6,784 bases of DNA, taken from the NCBI GenBank assembly GCA_050309705.1, contig JBNRMR010000156.1:1-6784 (forward strand), in the 5' to 3' direction. Below the pieces are notes generated by a model. That model saw nothing but the letters and a program-made list of their open reading frames with translations. It had not been told where the DNA came from and ran no database searches. Shown here one piece after another: positions 1-5,945 of this stretch (its first letter is position 1; each line of letters opens with the position of its first letter). This stretch comes from JBNRMR01 sp050309705 (GTDB lineage Bacteria > Bacillota > Clostridia > Christensenellales > UBA1750). A program made the translations under genes and the position numbers.

Positions 1-760
1 GGCTTGCGGCGCTGCCTGTGCTGGAGAGCAGCATCGTCGGCGCGGCGGCAAAGCCATTCATGGAGCCATGGAGTATGGCGGCTGGAATAGCGCTCTTTGT
101 TTTAAAGGTGACGAGGGAAAATATGCCGGAGAGAAATATGCAAAAAGCGATCATCGCCAGAATGCCGCCCCAGGGGAAAAAGGCGTAATCAAGGCCGTAA
201 TTATGGCCCATGGCGATCATGGGCGCATGCCAAAGCCCCCATATTGCGCCGCTGATGACAGCCGCCTTTGCAGGCGAATTGTTTTGCTCAAGCTTCACCA
301 GCAGATAACCCCGCCAGCCTAGCTCCTCACCTAGGGCAGGGATAAGGTTAAGAACCGGTGCCAGCAAGACCGCCTGGGCGATTTGCAGCCAGAGCACAGC
401 GCTCATGCGTGAGGCGTCAAGGCCGTATGCTTGGGCAAATGCCTGCATGGAAGGGTCAAAATGGGCAGGGAAAAGCAGGAAGTAAAGTGAAGCGCCCAAT
501 GATATCAGCAGGGGCATCAGCAGCCAGCAAAGAGCATAGCTCCCGGCATTTCCTTTGAAACGTGGTTTCAGATGCATGTTCCCAAAGCCCTCTTTTGTTA
601 TGAGCCTCGTCAAAATGGAGGCAATGGCGGGACAGAGCATGCAGGCTGCCAAAGCAATCGCCGCAAAGGGATTATACAGCCCGCCGTTTATGTATAATAC
701 AAGGCAAATGCCCCATGTGAGGGCGAAGGCTATAAGCAGGAATATGCCGGTTCTTTTCAT
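1..760 (-). CDS. CPBP family intramembrane metalloprotease (CAAX protease-like), 3' end cut by window edge
   Basis: The first 253 residues are visible; the C-terminus lies beyond position 1. I found it by translating the minus strand from the ATG at 760-758, which is preceded by a GGATGGAG Shine-Dalgarno-like stretch. The N-terminus (about residues 5-24) is a hydrophobic membrane segment, with further membrane stretches near 33-52, 76-97, 123-143, 167-182 and 195-217. The three hallmark motifs of the CPBP/ABI family are present in order: EELGWRG (Glu145, Glu146, Trp149, Arg150), WGLWHAP (His178) and HGSMNG (His231, Asn235). In this family these Glu and His residues form the catalytic site of a membrane-embedded protease related to Rce1; bacterial members act in bacteriocin self-immunity, peptide maturation or unknown roles. 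The substrate cannot be told from sequence. It lies 54 bp downstream of the six-hairpin gene, with a terminator between, and no separate promoter is evident. Family assignment is firm; role is open. Confidence 0.92.
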   Translation of the reverse strand, partial: MKRTGIFLLIAFALTWGICLVLYINGGLYNPFAAIALAACMLCPAIASILTRLITKEGFGNMHLKPRFKGNAGSYALCWLLMPLLISLGASLYFLLFPAHFDPSMQAFAQAYGLDASRMSAVLWLQIAQAVLLAPVLNLIPALGEELGWRGYLLVKLEQNNSPAKAAVISGAIWGLWHAPMIAMGHNYGLDYAFFPWGGILAMIAFCIFLSGIFSLVTFKTKSAIPAAILHGSMNGFAAAPTMLLSSTGSAAS

Positions 761-781
761 GCCTCTCCATCCTTTCAGCAT

Positions 782-814
782 AAAAAAGGGGAAGATTTTC
801 ATTCCCCTTTATTT
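782..814 (-). terminator. Rho-independent terminator of the six-hairpin protein gene
   Basis: Read on the minus strand, AAAGGGGAA (810-802) pairs perfectly with TTCCCCTTT (793-785) around an 8-nt loop, and the 3' arm runs into TTTTTT. It begins only a few bases after the stop codon at 817-815. The arms are symmetrical enough that some plus-strand termination is possible too. The next minus-strand gene (CPBP protease) starts 22 bp beyond the hairpin, so any transcript reaching it must read through. Confidence 0.85.
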
Positions 815-2398
815 TTAGTATATTGTTATTATGCCGGTAATGCTCTTTCCCGGCTCAAGGGCGATGCTCTCGCCGCATGAAAGCCGAACATGGCGCTTTC
901 TGTCCGCAGATTCAATCGTCCACTCCGCTTTGCGCGTTGAGCTGTTCACGGCCTCGAAGCGGAACTCAGCGGGAGATAGCATGTGGCAGCGGAAGGAAAT
1001 GCCGTCGGGCAGCGTCAGACTGTCGGCGGTCTTGTGGCGCAGCAAAGTGGCAGGGATGTTGCCTCTGGTGCCCCATTCCACATCGCCCAAAATGGGCTGA
1101 TAGAGCATCTCCATCAGAAACTTGGTGCCCTGGCGCTTGCTGTTCCATGCGCACTGGTGGAAGTCGTCGACGTGCTCGGCGTTGGCCCAAAGCCGCAGCG
1201 CCATTTGGTATGCTCTGGCCAGCCAATTGGAATTGCCGTCGAAATAGTGGGCGGCCACAAGCACATTGGCCATCATCTGGTCATATATGTTGTTCTCCTC
1301 GTCGATTGAGTTCGCCCAGCTCATGATGATTTCCTTGTATTTTTCGCTGCCCGTCATCATGTGATGGCGCAGGGCAAGCCTGGCGATATATGTGCAGTCG
1401 CAAACCTCTTTTTCAGGGAAGCCTTTGCTGCCGACTGTTATCCATTTACCCTCTTTGTTCATCAAGGCGGGGCGGCCGTTTTCGCCATTTTCAGCAAACT
1501 GGCTGATCATCAGCTCGGCGGCCTTGAGATATCGCTCGCTTCCGGTGATGCAATAGGAGTCCATCAGCCCGCCGGCGATGTCGTACATCGTGTTGTCGCT
1601 GGCAAGGCTGTAGAAAATTTCGTAGACGCCGCCTTCCTCAAGGTTTTTGCCTGCTTTGCTGCGCTCAAGAATCTGCGCCGATTCCGGCAAAATGGAGCAG
1701 GCGATGACTTCGCCATTTTCAGCCAGCATTTCGATATGATCGCACCAACGGCTGCAGTAATCGTTGATGAGAGCCAGATATTTTTCCTCGCCGGTGATGT
1801 GAAAGGCGCAGATGGCACAGTCAATGAAGCGAAAGTGGTTGCCCTCCTGATAGTCATATGGAGGATATGCCCGCACGGCCCTTGTGCCCAGCCAGTTTGA
1901 AACGAAAGAGCGCTTTTTCCAGTCGTACCAGTGGGGGACGCTATCCTCCCAGTTACCTATGTGGTGGGCAACATCCACGACGTTTTCTGCCGCCAATCCG
2001 CCGCCCGGGAAGCCCAGGTAATAAAGGGGCTGCTGAAAATAGATGAAGGTTTCAATCTCGTGGTGAACCTCGTCGCAGTCCACATAGCCGTGAAACAGGT
2101 TTTTGTCAGTCCATTCACGCCGGGCCTTCAAAAGATTTTCCATGTAACCAATGGTGTTTTCATTCCTTCGCACGAACATGTGAGGGATGGCGATGCGAAA
2201 CTGGCCGCCTGCCTCGTGAGTGTGTATGTTTGCACCGATGTCCTTTGTGGTTTCAACTGCCAGGTATTCGTCAATGATATCCAAAAAGGCAATTTGCAGC
2301 TTCGCCCAGTCGCCTGCGCATTCCTGAAGTATTTTCTCGCACCGGCTTTTGTGGGGTTCATGTGCTTTGCTCAGATATAGGTCAGTGAACTTTGCCAT
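815..2398 (-). CDS. Uncharacterised six-hairpin (alpha/alpha)-barrel protein, probable carbohydrate-active enzyme
   Basis: A 527-residue protein with no signal peptide or membrane segment, so probably cytosolic. I do not recognise an exact family. The body is helical and rich in aromatic residues, His and acidic residues. Three spaced copies of a hairpin-turn motif are visible: ITGEEKY (201-207), ITGSERY (284-290) and MTGSEKY (348-354). Each follows a helix and leads into another, the pattern of six-hairpin glycosidase and lyase barrels (GH88/GH105/GH127-like). Residues from about 455 to the end have alternating hydrophobic beta-strand character, consistent with a C-terminal beta-sandwich. 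A polar, aromatic N-terminal part (about 58-190: HTHEAGG, DCDEVHHE, HHIGNWED, HWYDW) could line a sugar site. The ATG at 2398 is chosen because AAAGGA (2412-2407) sits 8 nt before it; an in-frame TTG 8 codons upstream has no comparable site. A -10-like TATAAA (2437-2432, minus) lies upstream without a clear -35. The enzyme activity is inference from fold-like features only; a non-catalytic role is possible. Confidence 0.8.
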   Translation of the reverse strand: MAKFTDLYLSKAHEPHKSRCEKILQECAGDWAKLQIAFLDIIDEYLAVETTKDIGANIHTHEAGGQFRIAIPHMFVRRNENTIGYMENLLKARREWTDKNLFHGYVDCDEVHHEIETFIYFQQPLYYLGFPGGGLAAENVVDVAHHIGNWEDSVPHWYDWKKRSFVSNWLGTRAVRAYPPYDYQEGNHFRFIDCAICAFHITGEEKYLALINDYCSRWCDHIEMLAENGEVIACSILPESAQILERSKAGKNLEEGGVYEIFYSLASDNTMYDIAGGLMDSYCITGSERYLKAAELMISQFAENGENGRPALMNKEGKWITVGSKGFPEKEVCDCTYIARLALRHHMMTGSEKYKEIIMSWANSIDEENNIYDQMMANVLVAAHYFDGNSNWLARAYQMALRLWANAEHVDDFHQCAWNSKRQGTKFLMEMLYQPILGDVEWGTRGNIPATLLRHKTADSLTLPDGISFRCHMLSPAEFRFEAVNSSTRKAEWTIESADRKRHVRLSCGESIALEPGKSITGIITIY

Positions 2399-2440
2399 GG
2401 CTGAATTCCTTTCACATATCAAATTATGGGATTTATAATG

Positions 2441-2592
2441 AACTCATTTATCATGTTTGTGGGCGGCACTTACTTCGAGCCCAGGAGCCCGCAATTTCCT
2501 TCGTAAATGGCTAAACTCATTTATCATGTTTGTGGGCGGCCTTTCCTTCGAGCCCAAGAGCCCAGGAGCCCGCTATTTACTTCGTAAATGGG
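2441..2592. repeat. Tandem pair of about 73- and 82-bp intergenic repeats with internal inverted repeats
   Basis: Copy 1 begins at 2441 and copy 2 at 2514. The first 27 bases (2441-2467 and 2514-2540) are identical, running from AACTCATTTATC to GTGGGCGGC. Both copies then share CTTCGAGCCCA, GGAGCCCGC and TTCGTAAATGG. Copy 2 is longer because an AGAGCCC-type unit is duplicated inside it (about 2551-2570). Each copy is bounded by CATTTA and TAAATG, with GTGGGC and GCCCGC nested inside, so each can fold as one imperfect hairpin. Copy 2 also contains a perfect ATTTAC-TTC-GTAAAT stem (2575-2589), broken by a substitution in copy 1. The layout suggests a REP- or MITE-like intergenic element; there is no open frame for a transposase. 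Confidence 0.8.
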
Positions 2593-2658
2593 TAAACATA
2601 TTATATCATAGCGAGGGTCATTTGCAAGCAGAGCGCTATGGAACGGCCGGGCCTTTTT

Positions 2659-2667
2659 TGGTATAAT
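2659..2667 (+). promoter_or_regulatory. Extended -10 promoter for the AlaX gene
   Basis: TGG followed by TATAAT (hexamer at 2662-2667) matches the extended -10 form TGnTATAAT. The best -35 at 17 bp is TGGAAC (2639-2644), a weak match, which is normal for extended -10 promoters. Transcription would start near 2674, giving a leader of about 47 nt. Confidence 0.6.
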
Positions 2668-2720
2668 GCATAAAGAAGTGCGTTTTTCGGAAATAAAATT
2701 GAAGGACATCGGAGGAATGT

Positions 2721-3920
2721 ATGGAGCTTTTATATCATCAAGATGCTTATATGCGGGAGTTTGACGCAGTCGTGACCGGCGCTTTCCAAAGGGAGGAGGG
2801 CTTTGCCGTCACCCTTTCAAGCACCGCTTTTTATTACACATCCGGTGGTCAACCCCATGACACAGGCACCTTGGGCGGCGCAAATGTGCTGGACGTTTTC
2901 AAGGAGGGGGACAAAATCCTGCACATTTTGGACAGACCGCTGGAAGAAGGCGCTGCTGTTCATGGGAAGATCGCCTGGGAGCGGAGATTTGACCACATGT
3001 GCCAGCACGCGGGTGAACACATGATCGCCTGGGCGATTCGCGAGAAGCTGGGCGGAACAACAATCGGTCTGCACATTGGGGCGCAGGTTTCCACAATAGA
3101 CGTGGACATGCACGCAAGACCCCTGAAGCTTTCTCAGGAGGAGATTGCCGAACTGGAACAAATGGTGATGGAAAAGATACTGTTGAACCTGCCGATAGTC
3201 TGCTGGTTTCCCTCCGCTCAGGAGTTGGAGGAGCTGCCCTTGCGAAAAAAGCCCACAGTTAGCGAAAATGTGCGAGTGGTGGGCATCGGTGGGTTTGAAT
3301 ACGTCGCCTGTGGCGGCACACATCCCCGCTCGACGGGCGAGATTGGGCTGGTGAAGATTGTGGACGCAAGGCCTAACAGGGGGAAGCTGCGGGTGTCGTT
3401 TCTCTGCGGGATGAGGGCTTACAGGGCTTTTCAGCTTCTGCAAAAACAGGCTGACGAAGCCTGCGCTCTTTTAAGCGCAAGCTGGGACAATCTTTCCGAC
3501 AATGTTTCGCAGGCCCTGGAAAGGCAAAGGCGGGCCGAGCATGAGTTTTCCGCCTTGCAGGTTAAAGCGCTCCTTTCAAGGGAGGAGGAGCTGATTTCAA
3601 AGGCGAGGCTTTGCGCCGAAGGCAGGGTGGTTTTCGCCACCTTTGACATGGCTGGAGAGGAGGCCCTAAGAGCCCTTGCTTCGAAGCTGATGGAGCAAAG
3701 CGATGTGGCAGCGCTGCTGTTTTCAGTGGAAGAGGAGAGGGTGAGCGCAGTTTTAGCCCGAGGGAAGGATGTGCCTGTACACATGGGCAATATATTGCGG
3801 GAAGCATTTTCTTTTCATGGGGGCAAGGGAGGCGGAAAGCCCGATTTTGCCATGGGCAGCCTGCCTGCGGATGCCAATATGAACGCTGTCAGGAGCGCAC
3901 TTATGGCTGAATTTTCCTGA
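2721..3920 (+). CDS. Alanyl-tRNA editing protein, AlaX type with C-terminal DHHA1 domain
   Basis: A 399-residue cytosolic hydrolase that should clear wrongly charged tRNA-Ala (Ser- or Gly-tRNA-Ala) in trans, backing up AlaRS proofreading. The N-terminal part (about 1-90) is the AlaRS-like beta-barrel, including YYTSGGQPHDTG (38-49). The editing core (about 90-225) has the zinc ligands of the family: HAGEH (His96, His100) and CGGTH (Cys197, His201). A charged helical linker (about 235-298) looks like coiled coil. The C-terminal DHHA1 domain (about 300-399) carries the glycine-rich GGKGGGKPDFAMGS signature (367-380) used in tRNA binding. The length fits the long AlaX class. The start is fixed by GGAGGA at 2711-2716, 4 nt before the ATG; another ATG at 2717 is out of frame. 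The gene's 3' end overlaps the convergent PRC-barrel gene by 20 bp. The Thr usual after the first zinc His is Ala97 here, which may tune specificity. Confidence 0.93.
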   Translation: MELLYHQDAYMREFDAVVTGAFQREEGFAVTLSSTAFYYTSGGQPHDTGTLGGANVLDVFKEGDKILHILDRPLEEGAAVHGKIAWERRFDHMCQHAGEHMIAWAIREKLGGTTIGLHIGAQVSTIDVDMHARPLKLSQEEIAELEQMVMEKILLNLPIVCWFPSAQELEELPLRKKPTVSENVRVVGIGGFEYVACGGTHPRSTGEIGLVKIVDARPNRGKLRVSFLCGMRAYRAFQLLQKQADEACALLSASWDNLSDNVSQALERQRRAEHEFSALQVKALLSREEELISKARLCAEGRVVFATFDMAGEEALRALASKLMEQSDVAALLFSVEEERVSAVLARGKDVPVHMGNILREAFSFHGGKGGGKPDFAMGSLPADANMNAVRSALMAEFS

Positions 3921-4434
3921 TGGTGATCTCGTTGCTGATGCTGGAGGGAATTTTCAAGCCATCATCAGCTCCAAAGGGGATGATGGGGGTGCTTGCAGCG
4001 CTCACTATGAAGGCTTTGCCGCTGGCCAATATCCTTGATGAGGAAATACTCCCGCCGCTGTCCAGAAGAAGGCTCGACATGCGGCCCCTGTCGTCAATCT
4101 TTATATCGACAGTCTTGCCCAGATAATCGCCTGAAGGGGTGTAGACCTCTGCGTCTATTCCCGTGGGACAGCCGCAAAGATCAATCGGCACATCGCCATG
4201 GACATGCATGGGCGAGATATGCTCGGCGGAGCTTATCATCACTGCGCGGGGGCTTATGCCGGTTATGGCGCCGAAGGGCAAAAAGGCGGCGTTTTCATAC
4301 CAGACATTGGGTCTTGCCAGCAGACAAAGAAGCTGGGGGCGGTTTCGCATAAGAAGCCAGCCTACAGTCCTGCTGACGGTGGCGCCAGAGCTTATATCGA
4401 TTATAGGCAAGTCCAACATTTTGGTTAATAACAT
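3901..4434 (-). CDS. PRC-barrel domain protein with two barrel-like modules
   Basis: A 177-residue soluble protein. Residues about 7-65 (LPIIDISSGATVSRTVGWLL onward) resemble a first PRC-barrel: a short beta-rich module opening with a statement of function or setting, then a polar turn, then hydrophobic strands. A second module (about 87-147) has GIDAEVYTPSGDYLGKTVD and DIKIDDRGRMSSLLLD, the typical PRC pattern of V(Y/F)xxxGxxLG then xxxD. PRC-barrels occur in photosynthetic reaction centre H subunit, RimM and small proteins of sporulating Bacillota; a two-module layout recalls Bacillus YrrD-like proteins, whose role is unknown. The ATG at 4434 is chosen because AAAGGAG (4449-4443) lies 8 nt upstream; a GTG three codons earlier would overlap that site. 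The stop lies inside the 3' end of the convergent AlaX gene. The start region overlaps a plus-strand -35 hexamer. A weak minus promoter, TTCACA (4494-4489) and TTTAAT (4469-4464) with a 19-bp spacer, is possible. Confidence 0.82.
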   Translation of the reverse strand: MLLTKMLDLPIIDISSGATVSRTVGWLLMRNRPQLLCLLARPNVWYENAAFLPFGAITGISPRAVMISSAEHISPMHVHGDVPIDLCGCPTGIDAEVYTPSGDYLGKTVDIKIDDRGRMSSLLLDSGGSISSSRILASGKAFIVSAASTPIIPFGADDGLKIPSSISNEITIRKIQP

Positions 4435-4465
4435 TTGACACACTCCTTTGGGCTGCTGCTATAAT
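4435..4465 (+). promoter_or_regulatory. Consensus promoter for the 4472-4695 RNA
   Basis: A perfect TTGACA (4435-4440) and a perfect TATAAT (4460-4465) are separated by 19 bp, slightly longer than the optimal 17. A start near 4472 would fall just before the first base-paired block of the RNA, which supports the assignment. The -35 hexamer abuts the start codon of the divergent PRC-barrel gene, so initiation here could interfere with that gene. Confidence 0.6.
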
Positions 4466-4471
4466 TAAAAA

Positions 4472-4695
4472 AGGATAAGCCTGCGCCCTGTGAAAAGGTA
4501 TGTGCTCCGGCGGGGATTTATGCTGGCGCTATCTGAAAAAAAGCGCAGAAGCGGGTGATGGCAACCTGCAAGAAAAGCCCGAAGCCTCTTTCAAACAATA
4601 TTGACTGAGGTCCAAAGGCGCAAACCCGCCAAGATTTTCAGGTATCGCAGGGCGCATTGACTGTCTTAAAAACCCTTCAATCTTAGGCTTTTTTA
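4472..4695 (+). ncRNA. Candidate structured non-coding RNA of about 220 nt, family unassigned
   Basis: No protein-like open frame is present, but complementary blocks nest in order. AAGCC (4477-4481) pairs with GGCTT (4686-4690). TGCGCCCTG (4482-4490) pairs perfectly with CAGGGCGCA (4648-4656). TGAAAA (4491-4496) pairs with TTTTCA (4635-4640). GGCGGG (4509-4514) pairs with CCCGCC (4625-4630). Inside lie local hairpins: GCGCT/AGCGC (4526-4530, 4542-4546), extended by GCT/AGC; GCGGGT/ACCTGC (4551-4556, 4564-4569); and CCTC/GAGG (4585-4588, 4607-4610). The outermost pairing runs straight into TTTTTT (4689-4694), so the closing helix may serve as the terminator. A consensus promoter sits just upstream. 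Size would suit a 6S-like or raiA-motif-like RNA, but the inner part is multibranched, unlike the 6S rod, and I cannot match conserved bases of either. It could also be the leader of the MBL gene, although the T-run argues for a separate transcript. All pairings were worked out by eye. Confidence 0.55.
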
Positions 4696-4831
4696 TGTTA
4701 TACTTAGTCTGGCTATTGCAAGGAAAATTGTGGTGCTTGGGCCTGTGATTAAAGGCTGCTTACAAGAATTCTATAATAAATAAGAAAACGTTGGAAAGAA
4801 CAGTTACCTAAATGAGCAAAGGAGGCGCGGT
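4696..4831 (+). promoter_or_regulatory. Promoter region of the MBL-VOC operon
   Basis: Two candidate -10 elements are visible: an extended form, TG-T-TATACT (4696-4704), directly after the RNA's T-run, and TATAAT (4772-4777) with only a weak TTAAAG (4749-4754) at -35. The second would give a leader of about 48 nt. A strong AAAGGAGG (4818-4825) precedes the ATG at 4832 by 6 nt. I see no operator-like palindrome. Confidence 0.4.
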
Positions 4832-5548
4832 ATGGATTTTGCTGTCACCTACATATCCAACAGTGGGTTTTTAATCGAAACCGGCGAGTACATTTTTCTT
4901 GTCGACTACCAGGGCGATCAGCCATCCCTGGTGAATGAGTCCTTGCTGGAAAGGGGAAAAAAGCTGATCATTATGGCCAGCCACGGCCATGGCGACCATT
5001 TCTCACCGATAATTTTGAACTTTGCGGGAAAGCCCGGCGTACAACTCCTGCTGTCCGACGACATCCGCGTGGGCGTTGCGAGGGACGGCATCGACTACAT
5101 CGCGCCGCTGCAGAGGAAGGAGATTTTTGGCCTTGAGATAGAGGCATACGGCTCCACGGACATGGGCGTCAGCTTCATGATCAACATCGAAGGCAAGAGG
5201 ATATTCCACGCAGGCGATCTAAACTATTGGCACTGGACGGATGAAAGCACATATGAGGAAATTGATCAGGCAAGGCAGTTCTTTGAAAGGGTGATGGGGG
5301 AGATCAAGGGGCCGGTGGACATGGCCTTTTTCCCGGTCGACCCAAGGCTGGGCAGCCAGTATGACCTTGGCGCGGACATTTTCGTGGAAAGGTTCAGCCC
5401 CGGCATATTTTTTCCGATGCATTTCAGAAGCGACAGCTTTGCCGCTTTTGACTTTGCTTCAAAGCACGAAGGCCAGGATGGCAAAATGAGCAAGACTAAA
5501 GTAATCCCCTTGACTAAAGCGGGGGAGAAATATGGAGGAAGCATATGA
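4832..5548 (+). CDS. MBL-fold metal-dependent hydrolase (UlaG-like subfamily)
   Basis: A 238-residue cytosolic member of the metallo-beta-lactamase superfamily. The HxHxDH metal motif is intact as HGHGDH (His51, His53, Asp55, His56). The next ligands follow at the expected places: HAGD (His126, Asp129) and the late PMHF (His197). The opening ITYISN-type strand, FLIETGEYIFLVDYQGD and the DMGVSFMI strand before HAGD fit the subgroup of small hydrolases that includes L-ascorbate-6-phosphate lactonase UlaG and many uncharacterised phosphodiesterase- or lactonase-like proteins. Catalysis should involve two metal ions; the substrate is not deducible. It is the first gene of an operon: its stop codon overlaps the ATG of the glyoxalase gene (ATGA at 5545-5548), implying translational coupling. 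The start is fixed by AAAGGAGG 6 nt upstream. No ascorbate phosphotransferase genes are nearby, so an ascorbate role is unsupported. Confidence 0.92.
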   Translation: MDFAVTYISNSGFLIETGEYIFLVDYQGDQPSLVNESLLERGKKLIIMASHGHGDHFSPIILNFAGKPGVQLLLSDDIRVGVARDGIDYIAPLQRKEIFGLEIEAYGSTDMGVSFMINIEGKRIFHAGDLNYWHWTDESTYEEIDQARQFFERVMGEIKGPVDMAFFPVDPRLGSQYDLGADIFVERFSPGIFFPMHFRSDSFAAFDFASKHEGQDGKMSKTKVIPLTKAGEKYGGSI

Positions 5549-5916
5549 AGTTCACAATGGTTCATAACAATATAAACGTTAGCGACTTGGAAAAGTCTTT
5601 GGAGTTTTATAAGGAAGCTTTGGGGCTGTTTGTCGCCCGCGAAAGGGACGCAAAAGACGGTAGCTTCAAGCTGCGCTACCTGGCCGATGGCAATTCAGAC
5701 TGGCTTTTGGAACTGACTTGGCTGCGCGACCACCCACAGAAATATGACCTGGGGGAAAATGAGATTCACCTGGCGTTCCGCACAGACGACTTTGAAGGCG
5801 CATTCAAAAAACACAAGGAAATGGGCTGCGTCTGCTATGAAAACGAGGCAATGGGCATTTATTTCATCGAAGATCCGGACGGATACTGGCTGGAGATAGT
5901 CCCCACCAGGAAATAG
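5545..5916 (+). CDS. VOC family protein, glyoxalase I (lactoylglutathione lyase)-like
   Basis: A 123-residue single-chain VOC protein made of two beta-alpha-beta-beta-beta modules (about 1-60 and 71-123). All four metal ligands of glyoxalase I can be placed: His7 (MVHNNINV), Glu56 (LLELTW), His75 (EIHLAF) and Glu117 (WLEIVP). The LELTW ... KYDLG segment also resembles E. coli GloA, a Ni-dependent enzyme that isomerises the methylglyoxal-thiol hemithioacetal. Many Clostridia lack glutathione, so the thiol partner may differ, or the substrate may be another electrophile; naming it GloA would overreach. The start overlaps the preceding stop (ATGA), with GGAGGA 5 nt upstream inside the MBL gene. 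It pairs with an MBL hydrolase in one operon, which recalls the glyoxalase I plus glyoxalase II logic, though the MBL partner is UlaG-like and not a typical GloB. Confidence 0.9.
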   Translation: MKFTMVHNNINVSDLEKSLEFYKEALGLFVARERDAKDGSFKLRYLADGNSDWLLELTWLRDHPQKYDLGENEIHLAFRTDDFEGAFKKHKEMGCVCYENEAMGIYFIEDPDGYWLEIVPTRK

Positions 5917-5918
5917 CG

Positions 5919-5932
5919 CGCGCATTTGCGCG
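5919..5932 (+). promoter_or_regulatory. Intercistronic GC hairpin before the second VOC gene
   Basis: CGCGC (5919-5923) pairs with GCGCG (5928-5932) around an ATTT loop, immediately before the purine-rich GGAAGGGGG ribosome binding site. There is no T-run, so it is unlikely to terminate. It may shield the 3' end of the upstream message or tune translation of the next gene. Confidence 0.4.
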
Positions 5933-5945
5933 GAAGGGGGCACTT

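Larger units (their letters stand above)
2399..2720. other. Divergent intergenic region with tandem repeat and promoter
   Basis: This 322-bp gap separates the divergent six-hairpin and AlaX genes. It holds the ribosome binding site of the minus gene, two tandem copies of a hairpin-forming repeat (2441-2592), an A/T-rich stretch (2592-2612) and the extended -10 promoter of the AlaX gene. Short open frames across the repeats on both strands have no credible start signal or protein-like composition, so I do not call genes here. Confidence 0.7.

Noticed and set aside
68..818. Three plus-strand open frames (68-322, 358-558, 555-818)
   Set aside because: All lie antisense to the CPBP protease, whose three catalytic motifs read clearly on the minus strand.
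1361..1900. A 179-codon open frame on the plus strand inside the six-hairpin gene
   Set aside because: It is antisense to a gene with protein-like composition, a good ribosome binding site and a terminator; it has no start signal of its own and reads as a shadow frame.
2474..2484. TTCGAGCCC resembling the T-arm of a tRNA
   Set aside because: No acceptor, D or anticodon arms can be placed around it, and it recurs in both repeat copies as part of the repeat.
2441..2592. A possible CRISPR array
   Set aside because: Only two units occur, they abut without unique spacers, and no cas gene is present.
2645..2660. GGCCGGGCC followed by TTTTTT as a terminator
   Set aside because: Only a 3-bp stem with a 3-nt loop can form, and the T-run overlaps the spacer of the AlaX promoter.
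2457..2709. Short open frames on both strands across the tandem repeats
   Set aside because: They arise because the repeat unit is open in these frames; they lack start signals and the plus frame runs through the AlaX promoter.
2817..3443. A 208-codon open frame on the minus strand inside the AlaX gene
   Set aside because: It is antisense to conserved editing-domain motifs, with Cys/His-rich low-complexity composition and no ribosome binding site.
4551..4570. GATGGCAACC resembling part of a SAM-I riboswitch
   Set aside because: The rest of the SAM-I conserved core is absent and the downstream gene is unrelated to methionine or SAM metabolism.
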